This document shows, in pieces, positions 9,081 to 15,774 of a stretch of DNA of 17,150 bases. The DNA is taken from positions 1-17,150 of the forward strand of contig CAOVIS010000012.1 of assembly GCA_948543905.1 (NCBI GenBank), given 5' to 3'. Under the pieces are notes generated by a model that was not told the origin of the DNA, did not search any database, and saw nothing but the letters and a program-made list of their open reading frames with translations. A program made the translations under genes and the position numbers. Numbering within the stretch: the first letter of the stretch is position 1; each line of letters starts with the position of its first letter. Source of the DNA: an uncultured Bacilli bacterium. Lineage in GTDB: Bacteria > Bacillota_I > Bacilli_A > RF39 > UBA660.

Positions 9081-10889
9081 ATGGATTATAAAAATAGAGA
9101 GAGTATCCCCTTAAAATATCGCTGGGATTTAACAAAATATTTTGAATCTGATGAAGCTTGGGAGAACTATTTTAATGAAGTAGCTCCGCATGTATCAGAA
9201 CTTAAAAAATATGAAAATAAAATATTTGAGAAAAATAACTTATACGAAATGTTAACTGAGTATTATGCATATTACAACAAACTAGAAAACTTATATGCCT
9301 ACGCCGTTTTAAAGCAAGACGAAGATTTAGGAATCTCAAAATATAATAAGATGTATCAGAATATCATTGCTTTAATTAACGAATTTGAAACTAATACTGC
9401 TTTTATGATACCAGAAATTTTACATAGTGAGTATTTTGATATTGCCAATCTACTTGCTAAGAATCCTAAACTTAAACGATATGAACACCTTTTAGAAGAA
9501 TTATTAATTGAAAAAAAACATATTAAAGATGCAAAGACAGAAGAAATAATCAGCATTTTAACTAAAGATATGAACTATTATGAAAATTTTGCCAGTAGTT
9601 TTTTAAATAGCACATTAGATTATGGTAAAACTCCTGATGAAAAAGGTAACTTAATATCTTTAAATACTGGTAATTATCGACGATTCTTAGCTTCTTCTAA
9701 TCGAGATGTTCGCAAAAAAGCCTATAATAAAATTAATAAAGAACGCCTTAAATTTAAAGATACAATGGGACGTAATTTATTAAGCTTTATGAATAGACAT
9801 GTAAGTATTGGGAAAATTAGAGGTTATAGTAGTACTAAAGAAATGGATTTTGAAACAGATTTTGTTCCTATTGAAGTTCATGAAGCAATTTTAAAGAACG
9901 CTTCCTACAGTTTAGATTTATTTCAAGATTATCATCGTTTTTTAAAAAATATTTTAAAACTAGATAAATTAAAACCATATGATCTAGGGGCTCCCATAGT
10001 AGCTAATAAAAAATCATATAGTATTGAAGATGCTAAAAATTATATTTATGAAGCAACTAAAATACTAGGCTCTGATTACAGTAAAAGAGTAGAGCAAGCA
10101 TTTAACGAAAAGTGGATAGATTTTATGCCTTATAAAGGTAAATGTAGTGGTGGATATTGTTTAAGTATTTATAAAAAAACTCCTAATATCTTAATGAGTT
10201 TTAATGAAGAATATGATAGTGTATCTACTATTGCTCATGAACTTGGACATGCTATAAATTCAACTTATACCAGTGAATTTAATGAGGCTGAATATGCTTT
10301 CCATAGTCACTATATTTCAGAAATTACTTCATTGTTTAATGAAACTTTACTAGCAGAATATGTAATTAGTAGTCCAAAATCAACAAAAGAAGATAAAATT
10401 GCCGTTATAAATGAAATGCTAAAAATTATCAATAATAATTTCTTTACAGCCCTAATGGAAAATGAATTAGAAGAGATTGTTTATCATAGACTTGATAATG
10501 ATGAGGTTTTAACCTCAAATGATTTAACTGCAATTATGGATAGTTTAATAAAAAAATACTTTGGAGATACTCTTTATTATGATGATTATTATCGTAATAT
10601 GTGGATTAGAAGAAGTCATTATTTTACTCCTTGGTATTTGTATAAATATGCAACATGTATTTGCGGAGCTATCTATTTTGCATCAAAAATATTAAAGGGC
10701 GATATGAAAACTAAAGAAGATTATCTAGAGTTTTTAAAAACCGGAAGTGATAAATTTCCTAATGATATTCTCTTAGAAAATGGTATAGACTTAACTAAAT
10801 CTGATATTTATGAAGAATTATTTACATATTATAGTTCTTTACTAGATAGATTAAAAAAATTAGTAAATGGAAGTGATGAAAATGAATAA
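9081..10889 (+). CDS. pepF: Oligoendopeptidase F family zinc metallopeptidase (M3)
   Basis: Cytoplasmic peptidase of family M3B that cleaves short peptides. The zinc motif HELGH is at residues 386-390 in TIAHELGHAINS; the third ligand is Glu414 in EITSLFNE. The family's substrate-site segment YKGKCSGGYC lies at 351-360, and N-terminal helical elements (ESIPLKYRWDLTKYF) match the family. The length of 602 residues is full. The ribosome site AAAGGAGA is well placed. The gene sits between dnaK and dnaJ; its last 8 bases overlap dnaJ and no terminator separates them, so it is probably part of the heat-shock transcript. This suggests a role in disposing of peptides made during stress, which is inference. 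It has no signal peptide. Confidence 0.94.
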   Translation: MDYKNRESIPLKYRWDLTKYFESDEAWENYFNEVAPHVSELKKYENKIFEKNNLYEMLTEYYAYYNKLENLYAYAVLKQDEDLGISKYNKMYQNIIALINEFETNTAFMIPEILHSEYFDIANLLAKNPKLKRYEHLLEELLIEKKHIKDAKTEEIISILTKDMNYYENFASSFLNSTLDYGKTPDEKGNLISLNTGNYRRFLASSNRDVRKKAYNKINKERLKFKDTMGRNLLSFMNRHVSIGKIRGYSSTKEMDFETDFVPIEVHEAILKNASYSLDLFQDYHRFLKNILKLDKLKPYDLGAPIVANKKSYSIEDAKNYIYEATKILGSDYSKRVEQAFNEKWIDFMPYKGKCSGGYCLSIYKKTPNILMSFNEEYDSVSTIAHELGHAINSTYTSEFNEAEYAFHSHYISEITSLFNETLLAEYVISSPKSTKEDKIAVINEMLKIINNNFFTALMENELEEIVYHRLDNDEVLTSNDLTAIMDSLIKKYFGDTLYYDDYYRNMWIRRSHYFTPWYLYKYATCICGAIYFASKILKGDMKTKEDYLEFLKTGSDKFPNDILLENGIDLTKSDIYEELFTYYSSLLDRLKKLVNGSDENE

Positions 10890-12000
10890 AAAAGATTATT
10901 ATGAAGTGTTGGGTGTTACAAAAACCGCTAATGATGAAGAAATTAAAAGAGCTTTTAGACGGCTTGCTAAAACTTATCATCCAGATAATAAGCAAACTGG
11001 TGATGAAGCAAAATTTAAGGAAGTAGGGGAAGCTTACGCTATTTTATCCGACCCTCAAAAAAGACGACAATATGATCAGTTTGGACATCAAGCTTTCACT
11101 AATAATGGTGGAGCTAACTATAGTGGCTTTAATGCTGAAGATATTGACTTAGGCGATATTTTTGCTGAAATGTTTGGCAGTAACTTCTCAGGGTTTAATA
11201 ATTTTTCTGGTTTTGGTGGCAGTAGAGGTTCTAAGCGACCACGCAAGGGTGAAGACAGTTTAGTTGCAATAACTCTTTCTTTTGAAGAAGCAGCTTTTGG
11301 TTGTAAAAAAACAATAACCCTAGATTTAAATGATAAATGTTCCAAATGTAATGGGTTAGGTGGTTTTAAAGAAACCACTTGCTCAAAATGTGGTGGAAGT
11401 GGTCGTATTATCAGTGAACAAAATTCTATTTTTGGTGTTTTTCAAACCCAAACTACTTGTCATGAGTGTGGTGGTTCTGGTCGTACTTTTAAAGAAATAT
11501 GTAGTGAGTGTAATGGAAAGGGCAGTAATCGCAAGAAAAAAGATATTGAAGTTACAATCCCTGAAGGCATTGATACTGGTTATCAGCTTCGCATAAGCGG
11601 CAAAGGTTCTGCAGGGGCTAACGGAGGACCAAATGGCGATATTTATTTAGAATTTAAAGTAAAACCTCATGAATTATTTGAACGTGAAGATGAAGATGTT
11701 TACCTTCATGTTCCTCTTACAGTTACGGAAGCTATATTAGGATGTAAAAAAGAAATTCCAACTCTAACTGGTAATGTTATTCTAGAAGTAAAATCCGGCA
11801 CTCAACCTGGAGAAAAAGTAAAACTTAAAGGTAAAGGGGTAAAACGTGTAAATGCCTTAGGCAAAGGCAATATGTATGTTATCTTTGATGTTGTTATTCC
11901 TGAAAAATTATCTATGGCTCAAAAACGCATAATAAAAGAACTAGCTTCCACTGATTTAGAAGATAGTCCCGAATTTAAAAACTTTCGTAAATATTTATAA
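10882..12000 (+). CDS. dnaJ: Chaperone protein DnaJ (Hsp40)
   Basis: Co-chaperone that delivers substrates to DnaK and stimulates its ATPase. The J domain spans residues 1-70 with the essential HPD at 33-35. A Gly/Phe-rich region (FSGFNNFSGFGGSRG) follows. Four CxxCxGxG zinc repeats run from Cys153 to about 215 (CSKCNGLG, CSKCGGSG, CHECGGSG, CSECNGKG). The C-terminal substrate domains are complete; the total is 372 residues. ATG 10882 (MNKKDYYEVLGV) is chosen because GGAAGTGA (10869-10876) is well placed; upstream in-frame ATGs at 10867 and 10876 lie before or inside that site. The start overlaps the pepF end by 8 bases, which suggests translational coupling. This is the last gene of the operon. 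Confidence 0.97.
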   Translation: MNKKDYYEVLGVTKTANDEEIKRAFRRLAKTYHPDNKQTGDEAKFKEVGEAYAILSDPQKRRQYDQFGHQAFTNNGGANYSGFNAEDIDLGDIFAEMFGSNFSGFNNFSGFGGSRGSKRPRKGEDSLVAITLSFEEAAFGCKKTITLDLNDKCSKCNGLGGFKETTCSKCGGSGRIISEQNSIFGVFQTQTTCHECGGSGRTFKEICSECNGKGSNRKKKDIEVTIPEGIDTGYQLRISGKGSAGANGGPNGDIYLEFKVKPHELFEREDEDVYLHVPLTVTEAILGCKKEIPTLTGNVILEVKSGTQPGEKVKLKGKGVKRVNALGKGNMYVIFDVVIPEKLSMAQKRIIKELASTDLEDSPEFKNFRKYL

Positions 12001-12028
12001 AACTTGAAGAATTAACCTTCAAGTTTTT
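12001..12028. terminator. Bidirectional terminator between dnaJ and the XRE genes
   Basis: AACTTGAAG and CTTCAAGTT form a nine-pair stem around AATTAAC, followed by three more T on the plus strand (five counting the stem end). Flanking A residues pair with the T tail, and the minus strand also ends in a short T run, so it can serve the convergent XRE gene as well. Confidence 0.8.
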
Positions 12029-12033
12029 AAGTG

Positions 12034-12240
12034 TTATTTAGGCTGGTAGTCAATTCTTCCAAGAAGATAATCCACACTCACATGATATTTTTTGCATAAA
12101 TCATATAAAAAAGGAGTAGCAATTATATTATTTCCACATTCGTAGCCTGCAATAGTCCCATCAGAAATATTTAAAATACTAGCTAATTTCTCTTGAGTTA
12201 AATTATTTTCTTTTCGAAAACTTTTAATTCTTGAAGCCAT
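12034..12240 (-). CDS. Small XRE-family HTH regulator (second of pair)
   Basis: A 68-residue protein that is almost entirely one Cro/C1-type helix-turn-helix domain: RIKSFRKENNLTQEKLASIL forms helices 1-2, and LNISDGTIAGYECG holds the turn and recognition helix. It ends in the common VSVDYLLGRID tail, with no sensor domain. It is co-directional with and 11 bases downstream of another XRE gene and probably in the same transcript. The ribosome site is weak (GGGAA at a distance), so translation may depend on the upstream gene. Target unknown; the adjacent divergent promoter is a reasonable guess. A phage- or toxin-antitoxin-type origin is possible, but no partner gene is visible. Confidence 0.85.
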   Translation of the reverse strand: MASRIKSFRKENNLTQEKLASILNISDGTIAGYECGNNIIATPFLYDLCKKYHVSVDYLLGRIDYQPK

Positions 12241-12251
12241 AAGTTTTTTAT

Positions 12252-12482
12252 CTATATTCCCATATACTTAACATGTACTAAATTATCAGATAAACCTAAA
12301 ATGTAATCAATATTAATATTGTAGTAATTGCAAAAAGTATTTAGATGCTTAATTGTAATAGTTGTATCTTGAGTTTCATAGTGGCTATAAGTTATAGAAG
12401 ATAAATTAAGTAATTTAGCCAGTTCCTTTTGACTATTGTTATTTTTAATCCGTATTTCCTTCATTATTTTTCCATAGTTCAT
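12252..12482 (-). CDS. Small XRE-family HTH regulator (first of pair)
   Basis: A 76-residue Cro/C1-type regulator. KIMKEIRIKNNNSQKELAKL gives helices 1-2, and LNLSSITYSHYETQ is the recognition-helix region. It has the NINIDYILGLSDN tail typical of these minimal repressors. GTGGTGA lies about seven bases before ATG on the minus strand. It is diverged from its neighbour XRE in sequence, so the two are not a recent duplicate. It faces the promoter of the split surface-protein gene 173 bases away, which is the usual layout for a local repressor. No clear promoter of its own could be picked out. Confidence 0.85.
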   Translation of the reverse strand: MNYGKIMKEIRIKNNNSQKELAKLLNLSSITYSHYETQDTTITIKHLNTFCNYYNINIDYILGLSDNLVHVKYMGI

Positions 12483-12556
12483 ATTTATTCACCACTAATA
12501 TTCTCTCATTAAAGATTCTTTTGTTAAATAATAGTGCCGAAATAACAAGATTTTTC

Positions 12557-12585
12557 TTGATAACAAATATTTAAAGTAATATAAT
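12557..12585 (+). promoter_or_regulatory. Sigma-A promoter of the split surface-protein gene
   Basis: TTGATA (12557-12562), 17 bases, TATAAT (12580-12585). A short inverted repeat (CAAGA-tttt-TCTTG, 12546-12559) overlaps the -35 and is a candidate operator. A 10-base direct repeat TAATATAATT occurs at 12577 and again at 12608. Confidence 0.7.
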
Positions 12586-12616
12586 TTAGATATAAATGAT
12601 AATTTTCTAATATAAT

Positions 12617-12626
12617 TGAGGCCTCA
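12617..12626. promoter_or_regulatory. Palindrome in the 5' leader, candidate operator
   Basis: TGAGGCCTCA is a perfect ten-base palindrome and a G+C-rich island in very AT-rich leader DNA, about 25 bases past the expected transcription start. It could be the site of one of the neighbouring XRE regulators; that link is inference. Confidence 0.35.
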
Positions 12627-12655
12627 TTATTTAGAACAAAAGAAAGGGGAAAATA

Positions 12656-13483
12656 ATGAAATTAGAAAAAATAGGAAATTATAAAAAAATAATAATCGGA
12701 GGATTGATAGTAGTTGGAGTAATAGCAGCATTAATATTAACAACAAGTAAAGCTAAGTATAAAAATATCGAGACAATGGATTTAGTAAATGGCACAATTA
12801 ATTATAAACCATATGATTTTAAAGTAATAGCTATGTATAAAAATGATGGAGATGGTGATGTTGAGATAGACAAAATGCCATTAAGTGGTTATGCTATAAA
12901 TGAAAGTAAAAGTTATTGTTATACAACAAATAATGATGAACACAGCACTGGAATTAAATTATTTACCAATGATTTAGGTCAACATATAATTGAAGGCCTA
13001 AATAAAAATGATAAATGCTATTTATATTTCTATAAAGAGAATGAATCTAAAATAATTGATAAAATAAAGGGTCAATCAAAAGGAATAAAGACATCATTCT
13101 CTGACATTGCAAAGATAAATGATACAGGAATATATGAAGCCCCAGATGAATTTGGAAAAAGCTATTACTTTAGAGGATTAGAAGAGAACTTAAATAATTG
13201 GGTAAAGTTTGCTGGATTTTATTGGCGAATTATTAGAATCAATGGCAATGGCACAGTAAGAATGATATATCAAGGCGAGGCGAATGGAGCAGTATCTAGT
13301 TCTAATAAAACAGGGACAACAACTCAAATTGGTAAAACATACTATAATTCTGAAAGAAGTAGTAATCGATTTGTGGGATATATGTATGGTAGTTCTCAAG
13401 ACACATATAATAATACTCATTCTAATGATATTGATAGTAATATAAAAAAAGTGTTGATAATTGGTATGAAGAGAATATACTAA
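12656..13483 (+). CDS. Membrane-anchored surface protein, N-terminal part, ended by -1 frameshift
   Basis: The 275-residue frame begins with a lysine-rich tip and a membrane segment (residues about 11-30, KIIIGGLIVVGVIAALIL), so the bulk is outside the cell. A repeat-free beta-type region follows to about 130, then the segment NNWVKFAGFYWRIIRINGNG (about 181-200), which I know from surface or secreted proteins of gut Bacillota. The natural sequence breaks off at codon 265. After that only ten out-of-frame residues precede TAA. Reading one base back at the A7 run (13444-13450) restores SVDNWYEEN and a further 191 residues, giving a 456-residue protein. SD AAAGGGGA precedes ATG. Isoleucine ATA codons are noticeably commoner here than in the heat-shock genes. 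Function unknown; DUF6273-like is a tentative family guess. Confidence 0.75.
   Translation: MKLEKIGNYKKIIIGGLIVVGVIAALILTTSKAKYKNIETMDLVNGTINYKPYDFKVIAMYKNDGDGDVEIDKMPLSGYAINESKSYCYTTNNDEHSTGIKLFTNDLGQHIIEGLNKNDKCYLYFYKENESKIIDKIKGQSKGIKTSFSDIAKINDTGIYEAPDEFGKSYYFRGLEENLNNWVKFAGFYWRIIRINGNGTVRMIYQGEANGAVSSSNKTGTTTQIGKTYYNSERSSNRFVGYMYGSSQDTYNNTHSNDIDSNIKKVLIIGMKRIY
13444..13450 (+). other. A7 run with -1 slippery-heptamer phasing
   Basis: In frame zero the codons are ATA AAA AAA GTG, so the run fits X_XXY_YYZ as A_AAA_AAA. A -1 shift here continues as AGT GTT GAT AAT TGG in the long downstream frame. A weak six-pair stem (13462-13467 with 13477-13482) starts 11 bases downstream; no internal Shine-Dalgarno stimulator is visible. 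Confidence 0.6.
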
Positions 13484-14025
13484 ATACGAGTTTTGAAAAC
13501 AAAATAGATGGAAGTACTGGTTTTTGTAATGACAGAGAACTTAATAATTCAGTAAGAAATGGACTGTCTGGAGATGGCTCGGGCGTTCAAGATTCTGGTT
13601 ACGCAGCTTTGGGACGATTATTTAAAAGTAATTATTGGAACAGTTCAGTAAATCCAACTTTGAGATGTGCTAACAGAGAACGAGATTTATTCACTACATC
13701 CAATGATAAATTGATGGGAAATCAAGCTTTAAAATATCCCATAGGTCTAATTACTAGTGACGAAATAATATTTGCTGGAGGATTTGGAAATAAAGCTAAT
13801 GAAACATTTTATTTATATACACTTCAAGTATATTGGACAATGTCTCCAGCATATTATGAAGGTTCATATAACGGAAGCTATCATATGTTAGCTGAATATC
13901 AAAATAGATCCCTTGATATAGCTTATGGAGGATATAATTATGGAATTAGGCCAGTTATAAATTTGAAGGCTGATACTAAATTTTCCGGAAGTGGAAGTGA
14001 AAGTGATCCATACATCGTAATTTAA
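13450..14025 (+). CDS. Surface protein, C-terminal part in the -1 frame
   Basis: An open frame of 191 residues with no start of its own, continuing the preceding gene. It begins SVDNWYEENIL, carries STGFCNDREL, LRCANRERDLF, YPIGLITSDEIIFAGG, the motif VYWTMSP and GIRPVINLKAD, and ends SGSGSESDPYIVI. These are ordered as in intact members of the family I recall (DUF6273-like, YWTMSP/RPVINL modules), so the domain is complete and its reading frame is undamaged for almost 600 bases. A TTG at 13609 is open but has no ribosome site. Either slippage at the A7 run joins the two parts, or the gene is a recent pseudogene or sequence error. Confidence 0.7.
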   Translation, partial: SVDNWYEENILNTSFENKIDGSTGFCNDRELNNSVRNGLSGDGSGVQDSGYAALGRLFKSNYWNSSVNPTLRCANRERDLFTTSNDKLMGNQALKYPIGLITSDEIIFAGGFGNKANETFYLYTLQVYWTMSPAYYEGSYNGSYHMLAEYQNRSLDIAYGGYNYGIRPVINLKADTKFSGSGSESDPYIVI

Positions 14026-14029
14026 TTTC

Positions 14030-14087
14030 TATGCCTATATTGCTCGTTATATTTTTCTACTGTACGATAACTTTATATATAGGCATA
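14030..14087 (+). repeat. Long inverted repeat in the 3' untranslated region
   Basis: TATGCCTATAT (14030-14040) and its exact complement ATATAGGCATA (14077-14087) enclose 36 bases, in which GTTAT (14046-14050) and ATAAC (14067-14071) can pair further. It lies right after the surface-protein stop and before the terminator. The role is unknown: possibly mRNA stability, a small RNA, or a protein-binding site. Confidence 0.6.
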
Positions 14088-14097
14088 AATAAAGAGT

Positions 14098-14128
14098 TTC
14101 TAACAAAAAGAGTTAGAATTTTTTTTTT
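14098..14128 (+). terminator. Intrinsic terminator of the surface-protein transcript
   Basis: TTCTAAC pairs with GTTAGAA around AAAAAGA, followed by ten T. This is the strongest plus-strand terminator in the window. Confidence 0.85.
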
Positions 14129-14191
14129 ATCTAGTCAATAGTAAAGTCTCTTCCATATATTCCTAATATAATAAAGTAGGAGGTGAAAAAA

Positions 14192-15391
14192 TTGAAAAAA
14201 ATATTAATAACAATAATAAGTATCTTCAGCTTTTTTCTTCTTACTTTAAATACTAAAGCTCTAAATGGAATTGATATCAGTGAATTTCAAGGAGATATTG
14301 ATTTTAATAGATTAAAAGAAGAGAATATTGACATTATCTACATCCGCAGTAGTGCTAGTTTTAGTTACAAAGATGCCAAATTTGAACGTAATTATAAATA
14401 TGCTAAAGAAGCAGGATTTAAAATAGGTTTTTATCACTATTTGACTGCTAGAACTGAAAATGAAGCCCGTAAACAAGCTCGCTTTTTTGCCTCAGTTATT
14501 GCTGAAAAGCAAGCTGATTGTCGCCTAGCTATGGACTTTGAAACATTCGGCTCTCTAACAAAAGAAGAAATTAATAGAATATCTATAGCATTTTTAAGTG
14601 AATTAGAAAGAATTACAAAAAAAGAATTAGTTGTTTATAGCGATGCTTACAATACTAAAGTTACTTTTGATAAAGAAATTGCAAAGAAATATCCCCTATG
14701 GGTCGCAGAATATGGTCCATCTCATCCCACAATTTTTACTTGGGATAAATGGATAGGTTGGCAATACACTGATAAAGGCCGACTAAAAGGCATAAATGGT
14801 TACGTTGATCGTGATGAATTTAAAGAGGAAATTTTCTTAAGTGATAATACCGCTATTGTAAAACCTGATTTAAAAGAATCAGAAAAAAAGAAAATAATCT
14901 ACTATCGCATAAAAAAAGGTGATAACTTAACCAAAATAGCCCAAGAATATAATGTAACAGTAAATGATTTAATAAAGTGGAATAATATTCTTTTTCCCGA
15001 TTTAATTTTTCCTGATTCTATTTTAAAGATAATTACTGACTATGATAAATATACTACTTCCACAAATGAAGATACATATAAAGTAAAATGGGGCGATACT
15101 CTTTATGGCATAAGTAGAAAATATCATGTAAGTATCGCTTCCATAGTAAGTTTAAATAATATTAAAAATCCAAACTTAATTTTCCCAGGCGAAACTTTAA
15201 AAATAAGGCAAACTACTAATGAGCACACCTTTAAATATACTATAAAAAGAGGAGATACTTTATCTTATTTAGCAAAAGCTTATCAAACATCTATTTATGA
15301 ATTACAAAAGATAAATCATATTACTAACATAAACCATATTGAAGTAGGCACAACTATCTATATTCCAGATATTTATATTATTTTAAATTAA
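14192..15391 (+). CDS. Secreted GH25 lysozyme with three LysM repeats
   Basis: Probable N-acetylmuramidase that cuts peptidoglycan. A signal peptide covers residues 1-23 (hydrophobic core IFSFFLLTL, cleavage after TKA). The GH25 domain runs about 25-215: GIDISEFQGDIDF with catalytic-site Asp28, and MDFE with Asp115 and Glu117, the Asp/Glu pair expected for this family; WVAEYGP and GWQYTDKG follow. Three LysM wall-binding repeats lie at about 237-280, 295-338 and 347-392, each with the K[RW]GD-x-L core. The start is TTG 14192, set by AGGAGGTGA eight bases upstream; a GTG at 14183 lies inside that site. A TATAAT at 14167-14172 has no good -35. The deacetylase elsewhere in the window would alter the substrate of this type of enzyme. 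Role could be autolysis, division or attack on other cells. Confidence 0.92.
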   Translation: MKKILITIISIFSFFLLTLNTKALNGIDISEFQGDIDFNRLKEENIDIIYIRSSASFSYKDAKFERNYKYAKEAGFKIGFYHYLTARTENEARKQARFFASVIAEKQADCRLAMDFETFGSLTKEEINRISIAFLSELERITKKELVVYSDAYNTKVTFDKEIAKKYPLWVAEYGPSHPTIFTWDKWIGWQYTDKGRLKGINGYVDRDEFKEEIFLSDNTAIVKPDLKESEKKKIIYYRIKKGDNLTKIAQEYNVTVNDLIKWNNILFPDLIFPDSILKIITDYDKYTTSTNEDTYKVKWGDTLYGISRKYHVSIASIVSLNNIKNPNLIFPGETLKIRQTTNEHTFKYTIKRGDTLSYLAKAYQTSIYELQKINHITNINHIEVGTTIYIPDIYIILN

Positions 15392-15396
15392 AAAAA

Positions 15397-15432
15397 CTAG
15401 TAAAACAATTTTATCTATTTACTAGCTTTTTT
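15397..15432. terminator. Bidirectional terminator between the lysozyme and the small basic protein
   Basis: CTAGTAAA (15397-15404) pairs with TTTACTAG (15418-15425) around 13 bases. CTTTTTT follows on the plus strand, and on the minus strand the stem is followed by seven T, so both convergent genes can end here. The small gene's stop codon lies in the loop. Confidence 0.75.
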
Positions 15433-15534
15433 CTTTTTATCTATATCTTTGTTTATAAATCTAACTTTTACGCCTTTAACTTTTCCAAATTGTTTTTTTA
15501 CACCTTTTGGTAAGCTCTTTTTAATAGTTTTCAT
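15415..15534 (-). CDS. Small lysine-rich protein of 39 residues, function unknown
   Basis: The product begins MKTIKKSLPKGVKKQFGKVK and ends DKKKKASK; about a third of residues are lysine, so it is very basic and may bind nucleic acid or acidic polymers, which is inference. It has no membrane segment and no cysteine. The start is clear: GGAGGTGG lies about four bases before ATG, an extended -10 promoter lies upstream, and a terminator overlaps the stop. These three signals together make a real gene likely despite its size. Upstream in-frame codons on the same strand have no ribosome site. I recognise no family. Confidence 0.7.
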   Translation of the reverse strand: MKTIKKSLPKGVKKQFGKVKGVKVRFINKDIDKKKKASK

Positions 15535-15559
15535 GGGTCCACCTCCAACTCGCGAATAT

Positions 15560-15568
15560 ATTATAACA
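15560..15568 (-). promoter_or_regulatory. Extended -10 promoter of the small basic protein gene
   Basis: On the minus strand the sequence is TGTTATAAT, a TGN extension joined to a perfect TATAAT. The -35 region (TATTTA, 17 bases upstream) is weak, as is common with extended -10 sites. The leader would be about 20 bases. Confidence 0.6.
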
Positions 15569-15636
15569 CAATTGTCATAAAATAAATACCAAAAAATCAA
15601 GAATTATTTTAAGCTTTTAATGTTATTAATGTAAAT

Positions 15637-15711
15637 AAAGTGTAAAGTTATATAAAAATAGACATTTATATTTACACTTTTGCAAAATTTATAGTATAAT
15701 TTAAGTGTAAC
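15637..15711. repeat. Three AAGTGTAA repeats across the NPCBM gene promoters
   Basis: AAAGTGTAAA (15637-15646), its exact inverse TTTACACTTT (15671-15680) and AAGTGTAAC (15703-15711). Copy centres are 34 and 31 bases apart, close to three helical turns. The second copy contains the -35 of promoter 1, and the third abuts the -35 of promoter 2. Palindromes TTTTGCAAAA and CTTGCAAG follow copies two and three. This looks like a regulator's binding array. Confidence 0.55.
15671..15700 (+). promoter_or_regulatory. Upstream promoter of the NPCBM protein gene
   Basis: TTTACA (15671-15676), 18 bases, perfect TATAAT (15695-15700). The -35 is built into one AAGTGTAA repeat. Confidence 0.55.
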
Positions 15712-15740
15712 TTGCAAGAATATCAAAAATTTGCTATAAT
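15712..15740 (+). promoter_or_regulatory. Downstream promoter of the NPCBM protein gene
   Basis: TTGCAA (15712-15717), 17 bases, perfect TATAAT (15735-15740) with a TGC extension directly before it. The leader would be about 30 bases. Confidence 0.65.
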
Positions 15741-15774
15741 AAAAAACATTTAAAAGAAAAGGGAGAGATAGTTT

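Noticed and set aside
11118..11596. Extra open frames on both strands within dnaJ
   Set aside because: Both cover the Gly-rich and zinc-finger repeats, whose base composition keeps other frames open; no start signals.
12500..12545. Promoter for the XRE pair on the minus strand
   Set aside because: Several AT-rich candidates exist, but none has both boxes at acceptable spacing.
13190..13420. Minus-strand open frame inside the split surface gene
   Set aside because: No ribosome site, and the plus strand here encodes recognisable family sequence.
15535..15600. N-terminal extension of the small basic protein to 61 residues
   Set aside because: The extra codons cover the extended -10 promoter and the ribosome site; ATG 15534 is better.
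15637..15718. CRISPR array or insertion-sequence end from the AAGTGTAA repeats
   Set aside because: Units are only 8-10 bases, one is inverted, they overlap promoter elements, and there is no cas or transposase gene.
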